Positions 43,576-52,726 of a DNA stretch of 64,000 nucleotides are shown piece after piece. The DNA is from CADEEN01 sp040384625 (lineage in GTDB: Bacteria > Pseudomonadota > Gammaproteobacteria > Burkholderiales > Burkholderiaceae_C). Within the stretch, counting starts at the first letter, position 1. Each line of letters starts with the position of its first letter. The stretch lies in the NCBI GenBank assembly GCA_040384625.1, contig JAZKIW010000111.1, positions 5,376 through 69,375 of the forward strand. The letters run 5' to 3'. Position numbers and translations under genes: made by a program. The notes below the pieces were generated by a model. That model was not told where the DNA came from. It did not search any database and was given only the letters and a program-made list of their open reading frames with translations.

Positions 43576-45870
43576 TCAGCCCTTGACCCGCGCGACGCGC
43601 AGTACTGAGGGCGCGCGCTTCAAGGTGCGCAGCACGTCGGCCAGGTGCTGGCGATCGCGCACCGAAAGCAACAGACGCAACTCGGCGCTCTCGGTGGCCC
43701 GCTCCTCGCCCATGTCGAGGTGGGTGATGTCGGCCTCCGCGCCGCTGACCGCGGCGGCCACGCGGGCCAGCACGCCCTTGCCGTTCTCGACCAGCACGGT
43801 GATCGCCGTCTCGAAGGACCGCACCGGTTGCTCGGACCACTCCACCGGCAGCCAGCGCTCGTGGTCGCGTTCGTACAGGCGTTTGCCGACCGAGCATTCG
43901 GCGGTGTGCACGGTCAGGCCCTCGCCACGACCGAGGTAGCCGACGATGTCGTCGCCCGGGATCGGCCTGCAGCAGGTGGCAAGCTGTATCGATGCACCTT
44001 CGCTGCCGTCGATCGAGACCAGGCCATGCGTGACCACCGGCTCATCGCCCGCGTCGGTGCCGAAGTGGCGTCGGCTCAGCGTCACGGCGTCGGGCCGCGG
44101 GCCCCCGCGCTCGGCCATCACGTGCGCCAAGCGCTTGGCCACGATCGACGCGATCTTGCGGCCCAGGCCGATGTCGACCATCAGGTCGCCACGCGTGCGG
44201 TTGCCGCTCCAGCGGGTGAGCTGCTGCCACAGAGCGACAGCGGCTTCGTCGCTCGGGTCGGCCGAGGGCATCAGCAGGCCTTCGCCGCGCAGCGCCTGGG
44301 CCAGCAGGCGCTCACCCAGCGCGCGCGACTCCTCGTGCTCCATGTTCTTCAAGTGGTGCCGGATCTTCGATCGCGCCCGGCCCGTGCGCACGAAGTTGAG
44401 CCACGACGGGTTAGGCTTGGCGCCCGGCGCGGTGGTGATCTCGACCACGTCACCGCTCTTCAGCTCGGTGCGCAGCGCCACCGCTTCGCCGTTGACGCTG
44501 GCGGCGACGCAGTGGTCGCCGACGTCGGAGTGGATGGCGTAGGCGAAGTCCACCGGCGTGGCACCGCGCGGCAAGGCCAGGATGCGCGACTTGGGCGTGA
44601 ACACGTAGACCGCGTCGGGAAACAGGTCGATCTTGACGTGTTCGAGGAACTCGGCCGCATCGCGGGTGTCGTCCTGGATGTCGATCAGCGACTGCAGCCA
44701 GCTCGCGCCCAGGTGCTGGGCTTCGTCGCCGCCTGCACCGCCGCGCTTGGTCTTGTACATCCAGTGCGCCGCGATGCCGCTCTCGGCCACGGCGTTCATC
44801 GGTTCGGTGCGGATCTGGAATTCGACGGCGGTGCCGAGCGGGCTGACCAGGGTGGTGTGCAGCGACTGGTAGCCGTTGGCCTTGGGGATCGCGATGTAGT
44901 CCTTGAAGCGGCCCGGCACCGGTTTGTAGAGCTGGTGCAGCACGCCCAACGCCAGATAGCAATCCGACAACTGAGCCACCACGATGCGAAAGCCGAACAG
45001 GTCGCTGACATTGGCGAAGCTGCTGTGCTTCTGTCGCATCTTGCGGAAGATCGAGTACACGGTCTTCTCGCGTCCCGACACCTGGACCTTCAGCTTGGCC
45101 GTCGTGAAGGCCTTCTCGACCTCCTTCTGCACCCGCTCGACGATGTCGCGACGCGTGCCGCGCGAGCGCGCCACGGCCTTGGCCAGGGCGCCGTGGCGCC
45201 AGGGGTAGAGGTGGGCGAAGGACAGTTCCTGCAGCTCACGGAAGATCTGGTTCAGGCCCAGGCGGTGCGCAATCGGGGCGTAGATGTCGAGCGTCTCGCG
45301 GGCGATGCGCTCGCGCTTGTCGGCGGCGATCGCGCTCAGCGTGCGCATGTTGTGCAGCCGGTCGGCCAGCTTGACCAGGATCACGCGCACGTCGCGCGCC
45401 ATCGCCAGCAGCATCTTGCGGAAGGATTCGGCCTGCGACTCCTCGCGTGTCGAGAAGTGCAGCTTGTCGAGCTTGGTCAGGCCATCGACCAGCTCGGCCG
45501 TCGGCGCGCCGAAGCGCTCGATCAGCTGGGGCTTGGTCACGCCGCGGTCCTCGATCGTGTCGTGCATCAATGCGGCCATGATGGCCTGCACGTCGAGCTT
45601 CCAGTCGGCGCACAGGCCCGCGACTGCGATCGGGTGCGTGATGTAGGGCTCGCCGCTGGCGCGGAACTGGCCCAGATGGGCTTCGTCGGCGAATTTGTAG
45701 GCCTCCCGCACTTGGCGGATCTCGGCCTTGCTGAGGTAGCCGAGCTTGTCGGTCAGGGCGTCGAACGAAGCGGCCTCGGCGCGTTCCGCAGGCTTGGCTG
45801 CGGAGGCGCGCGATGACATCTGCTGCAGCGCAGTCGGCAGCAGGTCAACGGCGAAGGATCGGATGCCCAC
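43576..45870 (-). CDS. spoT: Bifunctional (p)ppGpp synthetase/hydrolase SpoT
   Basis: An RSH protein of 764 residues controlling the stringent response. The hydrolase domain keeps its metal His-Asp pair (ALMHDTIEDRG). The synthetase domain has the bifunctional RxKD signature (RFKDYIAIPKANGYQSLHTT) rather than the ExDD of RelA. TGS (VYVFTPKSRILALPRGATPVDFAYAIH) and C-terminal ACT domains follow. The reading frame starts with GTG at 45870; an ATG at 45819 is an alternative. Order gmk-rpoZ-spoT is standard, but a strong terminator precedes it, so it may have its own promoter. Confidence 0.95.
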   Translation of the reverse strand: MGIRSFAVDLLPTALQQMSSRASAAKPAERAEAASFDALTDKLGYLSKAEIRQVREAYKFADEAHLGQFRASGEPYITHPIAVAGLCADWKLDVQAIMAALMHDTIEDRGVTKPQLIERFGAPTAELVDGLTKLDKLHFSTREESQAESFRKMLLAMARDVRVILVKLADRLHNMRTLSAIAADKRERIARETLDIYAPIAHRLGLNQIFRELQELSFAHLYPWRHGALAKAVARSRGTRRDIVERVQKEVEKAFTTAKLKVQVSGREKTVYSIFRKMRQKHSSFANVSDLFGFRIVVAQLSDCYLALGVLHQLYKPVPGRFKDYIAIPKANGYQSLHTTLVSPLGTAVEFQIRTEPMNAVAESGIAAHWMYKTKRGGAGGDEAQHLGASWLQSLIDIQDDTRDAAEFLEHVKIDLFPDAVYVFTPKSRILALPRGATPVDFAYAIHSDVGDHCVAASVNGEAVALRTELKSGDVVEITTAPGAKPNPSWLNFVRTGRARSKIRHHLKNMEHEESRALGERLLAQALRGEGLLMPSADPSDEAAVALWQQLTRWSGNRTRGDLMVDIGLGRKIASIVAKRLAHVMAERGGPRPDAVTLSRRHFGTDAGDEPVVTHGLVSIDGSEGASIQLATCCRPIPGDDIVGYLGRGEGLTVHTAECSVGKRLYERDHERWLPVEWSEQPVRSFETAITVLVENGKGVLARVAAAVSGAEADITHLDMGEERATESAELRLLLSVRDRQHLADVLRTLKRAPSVLRVARVKG

Positions 45871-45930
45871 GGCCGCAATGTAGCTTGCGCGGCTTTTGCC
45901 GTCCTTGCGCCGGAGCGGGACACAAAATGA

Positions 45931-45965
45931 AACAGGCGCCTGGCCGTTGCCGGCAGGCGCCTGTT
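45931..45965 (-). terminator. Terminator between rpoZ and spoT
   Basis: A perfect 12-bp stem (AACAGGCGCCTG at 45931-45942 and CAGGCGCCTGTT at 45954-45965) with an 11-base loop. On the minus strand it is followed by TTTCATTTTG. It lies 20 bases past the rpoZ stop and should end most gmk-rpoZ transcripts before spoT. Confidence 0.88.
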
Positions 45966-45984
45966 CAGGTAGCGGTAAGCCGGG

Positions 45985-46191
45985 TTAGATCGGCACCTTG
46001 CGCAGCATCTCGATGCCGACCACGCCGGCGGCGATTTCGCGCAAGGCTGTCACGCCAGGCTTGTTGTTCTTGGCGTCGACCTTCGGTGCGTGGCCCTGGC
46101 TCAACATGCGCGCGCGGTAGGTGGCGGCAAGCACCAGCTGGAACCGGTTGGGGATCTTGTCCAGGCAATCTTCAACGGTGATGCGGGCCAT
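45985..46191 (-). CDS. rpoZ: RNA polymerase omega subunit
   Basis: The 68-residue omega subunit, assembly chaperone of beta-prime: MARITVEDCLDKIPNRFQLVLAATYRAR is diagnostic, with the usual KNNKPGVTALREIAAG block. Start ATG at 46191. Lies 35 bp downstream of gmk. Confidence 0.96.
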   Translation of the reverse strand: MARITVEDCLDKIPNRFQLVLAATYRARMLSQGHAPKVDAKNNKPGVTALREIAAGVVGIEMLRKVPI

Positions 46192-46226
46192 GGGTGCCTT
46201 TGATGTGATCGGAGAACAGGGGGCGG

Positions 46227-46847
46227 TCAGATCAGGTTCAGCGCGGCAAACACCTGCGATTTGTTGCGCTGCTGTGCCGCGTACTTCAGGCGCTGGGAGT
46301 GGACGACCGTCTTCAGGTCGAACAGCGCCGTCTCGAACAGCGCATTGATTATAACGAAGTCGAAGTCGCGCGCGTGCGGCACTTCGCCGCGGGCGTTGGC
46401 CATGCGCTGTTCGATCACGTCCGGCCGGTCCTCTCCGCGACGCGTCAGGCGCAGGCGCAACTCGTCCCAGCTCGGCGGCAGGACGAAGATCAGCACCGCA
46501 TGCTCGAACAGGCGCTTGATCTGCAGCGCGCCTTGCCAGTCGATCTCCAGCACCACGTCCTCGCCGTGCTCCAGCCGCTCCTGGATGGCCTTGCGCGAGG
46601 TGCCGTACAGGTGGCCGTGCACCTGGGCCCACTCGAAGAACTCGCCTCGGTCCACCATCGCGCGGAACTCGGCTTCGTCGACGAACCAGTATTCGCGCCC
46701 ATGCTGCTCCTGGCCGCGCGGCGCGCGCGTCGTGTGCGAGACCGACAGCGCCAGGTGCGAGTCGAGTTCGAGCAGGGCGTTGACCAGGCTCGACTTGCCG
46801 GCACCGCTGGGAGCGGCGACGACGAACAGGTTGCCGGGGGTTTCCAT
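46227..46847 (-). CDS. gmk: Guanylate kinase
   Basis: Converts GMP to GDP with ATP. The 206-residue product has the P-loop VVAAPSGAGKSSLVNALL, the GMP-binding segment SVSHTTRAPRGQEQHGREYWFV and VVLEIDWQGALQIK. The length is standard. First gene of gmk-rpoZ. The adjacent GGDEF-EAL gene (46899) is on the same strand upstream, separated by 51 bp. Confidence 0.96.
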   Translation of the reverse strand: METPGNLFVVAAPSGAGKSSLVNALLELDSHLALSVSHTTRAPRGQEQHGREYWFVDEAEFRAMVDRGEFFEWAQVHGHLYGTSRKAIQERLEHGEDVVLEIDWQGALQIKRLFEHAVLIFVLPPSWDELRLRLTRRGEDRPDVIEQRMANARGEVPHARDFDFVIINALFETALFDLKTVVHSQRLKYAAQQRNKSQVFAALNLI

Positions 46848-46898
46848 GGCCCGATTTTCACCCAGGCGTGCGCCGCTTGGCGCCGTGGTTTGCTCGAC

Positions 46899-48431
46899 TC
46901 AGGCCCAGGCCCGGGGCGGCGGGTCGGCGTCGGGCGCGAACCAGGTCGACAGATCGCGCTGCGGGCGGGCGAACCAGTAGCCCTGCATCGTCGCGCAGCC
47001 GCCGGCGGCGAGCAGGGCAGCCTGCTGCTGCGTCTCGACGCCCTCGGCCACGACCTTGATGCGCAGGCGCACGGCCAGGTTCAGGATGCACTCGGCCAGC
47101 GCGAGGGCGTCCTTGTCGGTCTCGATGTCGCAGATCAGGCTGCGGTCGAGCTTGAGCAGGTCGAAGGGCAACTGGCGCAGCAGCGAGAAGTTGGAGTAGC
47201 CGACGCCGAAGTCGTCCAGCGCGATGCGCATGCCCCGGTCGGTCAGCGCAGAGAGCATCGTCCGGGTGCGGTCGATATCCTGCAGCAGGGCTGTCTCGGT
47301 GATCTCGACCACCAGGGCACTGGCCGGGAACCCGGTTTCCGCCAGCAGGGCGGGCAGGCGGTTGAGCGCCCAGCCCTGGTTGAACTGCGAGGGCGAGACA
47401 TTGATCGAGAGGTACTCGAGCGAGCCGTCGGCGATCAGCGGGCCGGCCTCGCGCAGGGCGCGCTGCAGCATGTTCTCCATCATCGTGTCGAGCAGGCCCA
47501 GCACCTCGACGGCATCGAGAAAGTCTGCCGGTGCGCGCACTTTGCCGTCAGGCCGGTGCCAGCGCGCCAGGACCTCGACGCCGACGAAGCGCCCGCTGCT
47601 GCGGTGCATGATCGGCTGGTACCAGGGCTCGATCTGCTTGTCGACGACGGCGTGCCGGACTTCGGCCTCGAGCGCCGCACGTTGTTCGAGCTCGGCGCGC
47701 AGTGCGACCTCGAACGACGTGACGCGTTCGCGACCGCCACGCTTCGAGGCGTACAGAGCCAGATCGGCGTCACGCAGCAGCTCGTCGGCGTTGCGGCCCG
47801 GGCCACCGGCCTCGGCCAGCCCGATCGAGCAGCTGCAGGGCACCAGGCGGGCGTCGATGGTCGCCGGTCGGCACAAGGCGCGGAGCAGGCGGTGGGCCAT
47901 CACGACCGCGCCCTGACGTGCGCTGCCGACGGCGCACGCGATGACCGCGAACTCGTCGCCACCGAGGCGTGCCACCACATCGCCCGGCCGGACGGTGTCG
48001 ACCAGGCGGCGCGCGACCTCGATCAGCAGCGTGTCGCCCGCGGCGTGGCCGAGCGTGTCGTTGACGGTCTTGAAGTCATCGAGGTCGATCAGCAGCACGG
48101 CAATGCCTTGTGCGCTGGCCTGCGGGTCTGCCAGCAGGTCAGTCAGGCGGTGGGCGAACGAGGCCCGGTTGGCGATGCCGGTCAGGGCATCGACCTCGGC
48201 CAACTGCAGTGCACGCTGCCGTTCCACCGACAGCTCGCGGGTGCGCTCTTCGACGCGCCGCTCCAGGTCTGCCGCCAGCGCGCTGAGGGCCAGGTTGGCT
48301 TCGTACAGTTCGAGCGATTTCGACTCGAGCAGGCGCTCTGCCTCGATGCGCGCGCGCCGTTCGCGGTCCTGCCGCGACTCGACGCGGCGCAGCCGGTCTG
48401 CCAGCAGCAGGCTGCTGTCAGCGCTGTTCAT
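46899..48431 (-). CDS. GGDEF-EAL protein (cyclic-di-GMP metabolism), H-NOX partner
   Basis: A cytoplasmic 510-residue protein: an N-terminal coiled coil (about 12-75), a GGDEF domain with intact motif (ARLGGDEF, 157-161) and an EAL-type domain in which the signature is EVL (E286). The metal-binding DDFGVGYSN, the KLDRSL and AEGVET elements are kept, so both cyclase and phosphodiesterase activity are possible. It starts 5 bp after the H-NOX stop. In other bacteria H-NOX proteins bind such enzymes and switch c-di-GMP levels in response to nitric oxide; I infer the same here. Confidence 0.92.
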   Translation of the reverse strand: MNSADSSLLLADRLRRVESRQDRERRARIEAERLLESKSLELYEANLALSALAADLERRVEERTRELSVERQRALQLAEVDALTGIANRASFAHRLTDLLADPQASAQGIAVLLIDLDDFKTVNDTLGHAAGDTLLIEVARRLVDTVRPGDVVARLGGDEFAVIACAVGSARQGAVVMAHRLLRALCRPATIDARLVPCSCSIGLAEAGGPGRNADELLRDADLALYASKRGGRERVTSFEVALRAELEQRAALEAEVRHAVVDKQIEPWYQPIMHRSSGRFVGVEVLARWHRPDGKVRAPADFLDAVEVLGLLDTMMENMLQRALREAGPLIADGSLEYLSINVSPSQFNQGWALNRLPALLAETGFPASALVVEITETALLQDIDRTRTMLSALTDRGMRIALDDFGVGYSNFSLLRQLPFDLLKLDRSLICDIETDKDALALAECILNLAVRLRIKVVAEGVETQQQAALLAAGGCATMQGYWFARPQRDLSTWFAPDADPPPRAWA

Positions 48432-48436
48432 TCAGC

Positions 48437-48979
48437 TCACGCGAGGTCGATGACGAAACGCATCGCCTGGCCGTCGCTTCCCTCGACGGGCGAGGCCTGA
48501 ACCTTGGCTTCGACACCGAACTGGCGCGCAGAGCCGATGATCAGGCCTTCGGCCAGGTCGCCCATGCGGCGCGGGCTGCGGTAGTGCAGGACCAGCCGCG
48601 TCGGTGTGCGTTCTTCGACGACGAAGGTCGGCAACTGGGCGTCAGGATAGAGCTTGCGCACCTCGACGTGGATGTGCGCCTCGATGCTCTCGAGAAAGTC
48701 GAAGAAGTTGCCGCTGCGCGAGAAGAACGCCGGGTAGCCCTTGGCGAAAGTGCCGCTCAGGTGCGTGCCGAAGCCGCGCACCAGGTCGGCCGTCGGGGTA
48801 CCAGTGCGTTCGGACAGTGCAGTGCACAGGGAGACCATCTCGGTGTGGTCATATGTGCCGACCGCGGTGTACGCGCCGCCGCTGGGCAGGTGGCTGGCGT
48901 CGATGATGTCGTCGACAGTGTCTTCGCCATGGCTGGCGCCGACAAAGTCCAGGAACTCGGTGAAGACAACGCCTTTCAT
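48437..48979 (-). CDS. H-NOX (heme-nitric oxide binding) sensor protein
   Basis: A 180-residue stand-alone H-NOX domain. The start MKGVVFTEFLDFVGASHGED and the GTYDHTEMVSL block are typical. The proximal heme ligand should be His104 in EAHIHVEVRKLYPDA, and the heme-carboxylate motif YxSxR is Y133-R-S-P-R137. I see no distal-pocket Tyr of the oxygen-binding class, consistent with NO sensing. ATG at 48979 has an AAGGAG site. It is upstream of, and surely co-transcribed with, the GGDEF-EAL gene. Confidence 0.94.
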   Translation of the reverse strand: MKGVVFTEFLDFVGASHGEDTVDDIIDASHLPSGGAYTAVGTYDHTEMVSLCTALSERTGTPTADLVRGFGTHLSGTFAKGYPAFFSRSGNFFDFLESIEAHIHVEVRKLYPDAQLPTFVVEERTPTRLVLHYRSPRRMGDLAEGLIIGSARQFGVEAKVQASPVEGSDGQAMRFVIDLA

Positions 48980-49145
48980 GGCGACTCCTTGCGGGCAAGA
49001 GACAGACGTGCCTGGACCGCACACGCCGCGCGATCGAACCGAACAGCAGTGCCGATTGTCCGGGCGCAGGTTCTGGTGCATGGCCCGAACAGGGCGCCAT
49101 TTCGGTGCCTACTGTGGGCACGGTGCGGGGCCGGGGCGGCCGGCG

Positions 49146-50069
49146 CTACTCGATGTTCTGCACCTGCTCGCGCATCTGCTCGATGGCGACCTTCATCTCG
49201 ACGGCCACGCTGGTCAGCTCGAGCGCGGCCGATTTCGAGCCCAATGTGTTGGCCTCGCGTTGCAGCTCCTGGATCAGGAAGTCCAGCCGCTTGCCGACTT
49301 CGCCGCCCTTGTTCAGCAGGCGCTCGATTTCGTCCAGGTGAGCGGCCAGGCGGGCCAGCTCCTCGGCCACATCGATGCGGATCGCAAAGGCCGCCGCCTC
49401 GTTCAGGGCGCGCTCCTGCAGGGCTTCGGCACTCAGCGTCTGAGTCGCGCCGCTGGTCTGCAGGGCCTCCTGCCAGCGCTCGAGAAAGCGCTGCTGCTGA
49501 CGCTGCACCACGGCCGGCAGCAGCGGCCGGGCCTGGTCTGCAAGGCTGCGCAGGTGGCCGATGCGCTCGTGCAGCACGGCCGCCAGGCGCTCGCCCTCGC
49601 GCCCGCGTGCCTTGCGCAAGGCCGCTACGGCTTCGCGCGCGGCCTGCAGCGCCGGCTCGTCGAGCCGCTCAGAGGTCGCGCCGCCACGACACCACTGCAA
49701 GGCTTCGTGGACAGACAGCGGCGCGGCCTTGGGCAGCCAGCTCTGGACCGTGCCTTCGATGCGCGACAGGCGGTTCAGTTGCTCGCTGCCTGGGGCAGCC
49801 AGGCCGGCATCGGCGTCACGCTGGCTGCTGATCCGCAACTCGACTTTGCCGCGCTTAACGGCGCTCGCGACCAGCTCGCGCAAGGCTGGTTCGAGGGCAC
49901 GCAGTTCGTCGGGCAAACGCAGCGACAGATCGAGAAAGCGGCCGTTCACCGACCGCAGCTCCGCACTCACCAAAGTGCCTAGTCCGGTCGTGGTTGCGGC
50001 ACCACTGTCGCCTTGCCGAGCCGCGCCAGCACTGGCGCTGGCGTATCCGGTCATGCTGTAAACTGACAT
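49146..50069 (-). CDS. yicC: YicC-family endoribonuclease
   Basis: The 307-residue product has the YicC N-terminus (MSVYSMTGYASASAG, then SVNGRFLDLSLRLP) and the conserved C-terminal DUF1732 block (RLDFLIQELQREANTLGSKSAALELT). YicC proteins are RNases that affect small-RNA turnover. ATG at 50069 chosen over upstream codons that lack similarity. Divergent from the kinase gene at 50101, with 31 bp between starts, so the promoters overlap. Confidence 0.94.
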   Translation of the reverse strand: MSVYSMTGYASASAGAARQGDSGAATTTGLGTLVSAELRSVNGRFLDLSLRLPDELRALEPALRELVASAVKRGKVELRISSQRDADAGLAAPGSEQLNRLSRIEGTVQSWLPKAAPLSVHEALQWCRGGATSERLDEPALQAAREAVAALRKARGREGERLAAVLHERIGHLRSLADQARPLLPAVVQRQQQRFLERWQEALQTSGATQTLSAEALQERALNEAAAFAIRIDVAEELARLAAHLDEIERLLNKGGEVGKRLDFLIQELQREANTLGSKSAALELTSVAVEMKVAIEQMREQVQNIE

Positions 50070-50100
50070 CGAACCTTCGAGCTCAAAAGCAACACAGATT

Positions 50101-51069
50101 ATGTCAAAGCCCAAACCCGCCCCGCTGCCAGCGGGTACCGTGGTTGGTGGCTACCAGATCGTCAAGAAGCTCGCGGCCGGCGGCTTCGGCGTCGTCTATC
50201 TCGCCGAAGACGAGCAGCGCCACCTGATCGCGCTGAAGGAGTACCTGCCGGCTTCGCTGGCCGAACGCTCGCCGGGTGAACTGACGCCGCGCGTCAAGCC
50301 CGACAAGCTGCCGCTGTACCGGTTGGGCCTGAAGAGCTTCTTCGAAGAAGGCCGTTCACTGGCGCAGATCTCGCACCCGAGCGTGGTGTCGGTGCTGAAC
50401 TTCTTCCGCGAGAACGAAACCGTCTACATGGTGATGAACTACCTGCAGGGCGATACCCTGCAGGACTTCATCGTCACTGCGCGCGACCTGAAGCGCGACA
50501 AGGTGTTTCGCGAGTCGACCATCCGCTCGCTGTTCGACGAGATTCTGCGCGGCCTGCGCATCGTCCACCAGCACAAGATGCTGCACCTGGACATCAAGCC
50601 GGCCAACATCTTTATCACCAACGAGAACAAGGCGGTGCTGCTCGATTTCGGCGCCGCGCGCGAGGTGCTGAGCAAGGAAGGCAACTTCATCCGCCCGATG
50701 TACACGCCAGGCTTCGCCGCGCCCGAGATGTACCGGCGCGATGGCTCGCTCGGCCCATGGACCGACATCTACGCGATCGGCGCCTGCATCTACGCCTGCA
50801 TGCAGGGCTACCCGCCGAACGATGCGCCGCAGCGCATCGAGAAGGACCGCCTCGCGCTGAGCCTCTCGCGCCTGCGCAACGTCTACTCCGACAACCTGAT
50901 CGAGGTCACCGAGTGGTGCATGTCGCTCGATCCGCTGTCGCGCCCGCAAAGCGTGTTCGCGCTGCAGAAGGAACTGGCGCGCGAGACCGAGCGCCGCTAC
51001 ACCAAGCTCAGTTTCAGTGAACGGCTCAAGCTCCAGCTCGAAAACCTGACCACCGGCGCCAAGGCGTAA
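50101..51069 (+). CDS. Serine/threonine protein kinase (cytoplasmic)
   Basis: A 322-residue Hanks-type kinase without a membrane helix: glycine loop LAAGGFGVVY (residues 24-33), ATP-binding Lys46 (ALKEYLP), catalytic loop H162-L-D-I-K-P-A-N (a non-RD kinase, Leu for Arg), and DFG at 182-184. It shares subfamily features with the kinase at 14.2 kb (ALKEYLP/ALKEYMP, DFGAAR, GPWTDIYAIG). A PP2C phosphatase gene follows 14 bp downstream, giving a reversible phosphorylation pair. Targets are unknown. Confidence 0.92.
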   Translation: MSKPKPAPLPAGTVVGGYQIVKKLAAGGFGVVYLAEDEQRHLIALKEYLPASLAERSPGELTPRVKPDKLPLYRLGLKSFFEEGRSLAQISHPSVVSVLNFFRENETVYMVMNYLQGDTLQDFIVTARDLKRDKVFRESTIRSLFDEILRGLRIVHQHKMLHLDIKPANIFITNENKAVLLDFGAAREVLSKEGNFIRPMYTPGFAAPEMYRRDGSLGPWTDIYAIGACIYACMQGYPPNDAPQRIEKDRLALSLSRLRNVYSDNLIEVTEWCMSLDPLSRPQSVFALQKELARETERRYTKLSFSERLKLQLENLTTGAKA

Positions 51070-51083
51070 GCGGGAGCACCACC

Positions 51084-51998
51084 ATGCGCTTCTCCGTCTA
51101 CCAGGTCAGCCGCAAGGGCGGCCGCGAGAAGAACGAAGACCGCATGGGCTATTGCTACACGCGCGATTCGGGTCTCTTCGCGCTCGCCGACGGCATGGGC
51201 GGCCACCCCGAAGGAGAGGTGGCTTCGCAGCTCGCGCTGCAGACCCTGGCCGCCCTGTTCCAGCGCGATGCCAAGCCGACCCTGGCCGACCCGCTGCGCT
51301 TCATGCACGACGCCATCATCGCGGCGCACCACCAGTTGCTGCGCTACGCGACCGAGAAGGCGCTGATGGACACGCCGCGCACCACGATCGTGGCCTGCGT
51401 GATGCAAGGCAATGCCGCCTACTGGGCCCATTGCGGCGATTCGCGCCTGTACCTGGTGCGTGGCGACAAGTTGATCGCTCGCACGCGCGATCATTCCTAC
51501 ACCGAGCTGCAGGAGACCCTGTCGCACGTGGTGCCGATGGGCGAGAAGTTCAACCGCAACGTGCTCTTCACCTGCCTGGGCAGCCCCGGCAAGCCGGTCG
51601 TCGACACCGCCGGCCCGCTCCTGCTGCATGCCGGTGACCGCCTGCTGCTGTGTTCGGACGGCCTGTGGGGAAGCGTCGCTGACCACGTAATCGCCGAGCA
51701 GCTCTCGCTGCGCACGATTTCCGATGCGGTGCCCGAATTGGTCGAACTGGCCTTGCGCAACGCCGGGCCGAAGAGCGACAACGTGACGGTGATCTCGGTC
51801 GAGTGGGAGTCGGCAGAAGACAGTGACAGCGTCACAGGCATTTCCACGCAGAGCCTGGGCGAGGAGGTCTTTGCCTCCACCATCCAGGCCAGCGTCGTCG
51901 GTGATCTGGCCAGCGACGAGCTCGACGAGGCGGAAATCGAGCGTTCGATCAAAGAGATCAACGACGCCATTCGCCGCTCCAACGAGAAGAAGTCCTGA
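51084..51998 (+). CDS. PP2C-family serine/threonine phosphatase
   Basis: A 304-residue PPM/PP2C phosphatase: metal-binding motifs NEDRMG, LADGMGGH, CGDSRLYLVR, LLCSDGLWGS and SDNVTVI are all present. A C-terminal extension of about 60 residues follows the catalytic core and is acidic. It should reverse phosphorylation by the adjacent kinase. Its TGA overlaps the rph ATG (TGATG), so expression is tied to the housekeeping genes downstream. Confidence 0.93.
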   Translation: MRFSVYQVSRKGGREKNEDRMGYCYTRDSGLFALADGMGGHPEGEVASQLALQTLAALFQRDAKPTLADPLRFMHDAIIAAHHQLLRYATEKALMDTPRTTIVACVMQGNAAYWAHCGDSRLYLVRGDKLIARTRDHSYTELQETLSHVVPMGEKFNRNVLFTCLGSPGKPVVDTAGPLLLHAGDRLLLCSDGLWGSVADHVIAEQLSLRTISDAVPELVELALRNAGPKSDNVTVISVEWESAEDSDSVTGISTQSLGEEVFASTIQASVVGDLASDELDEAEIERSIKEINDAIRRSNEKKS

Positions 51999-52726
51999 TG
52001 ACCGCATTTGTTCGCAGCGGCGGCCGTGCCGCCGATGCCCTTCGGCCCTTGCGCATCGAGCGCGGATATACCAAGCACGCTGAGGGCTCGGTGCTGATCG
52101 CGTTCGGCGCGACGCAGGTGCTGTGCACCGCCTCGGTCGAAGAGAAGGTACCGCCGCACAAGCGCGGCAGCGGCGAGGGCTGGGTCACCGCCGAGTACGG
52201 CATGCTGCCGCGCGCCACGCACACGCGCAGCGATCGCGAAGCCGCGCGCGGCAAGCAGAGCGGGCGCACGCAGGAAATCCAGCGCCTGATCGGCCGCTCC
52301 CTGCGCGCCGTGTTCGACCTGGCTGCGCTGGGCGAGCGCACGATCACGCTCGACTGCGACGTGCTGCAGGCCGACGGCGGCACGCGCACGGCAGCGATCA
52401 CGGGTGCCTTCGTCGCGGCGCACGATGCGGTGACCTGGCTGCTGACGCAGGGCCGGATCAAGGCGAGCCCCATCCGCGACCACGTGGCCGCGATTTCGGT
52501 CGGGCTGCTGGACAACCTGCCCCTCCTGGACCTTGAATACAGCGAAGACTCGACCTGCGACACCGACATGAACGTGGTGATGACCGGAGCCGGCGCGTAT
52601 GTCGAAGTGCAGGGCACGGCAGAAGGCGCGGCCTTTACGCGCGCCCAGATGGATGCGCTGCTGATGCTCGCGGAGCGCGGCATTGCCGACCTCGTCCGTG
52701 CGCAGAAGGCCGCACTGGCGTCATGA
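51998..52726 (+). CDS. rph: Ribonuclease PH
   Basis: Phosphorolytic 3'-5' exoribonuclease that trims tRNA 3' ends. The 242-residue product has the family blocks RPLRIERGYTKHAEGSVLIAFG, AEYGMLPRATHTRSDREAARG, GRTQEIQRLIGRSLRA and LDCDVLQADGGTRTAAITGA. Length is normal. Overlaps both neighbours by 1-4 bases in rph-rdgB-hemW. Confidence 0.96.
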   Translation: MTAFVRSGGRAADALRPLRIERGYTKHAEGSVLIAFGATQVLCTASVEEKVPPHKRGSGEGWVTAEYGMLPRATHTRSDREAARGKQSGRTQEIQRLIGRSLRAVFDLAALGERTITLDCDVLQADGGTRTAAITGAFVAAHDAVTWLLTQGRIKASPIRDHVAAISVGLLDNLPLLDLEYSEDSTCDTDMNVVMTGAGAYVEVQGTAEGAAFTRAQMDALLMLAERGIADLVRAQKAALAS

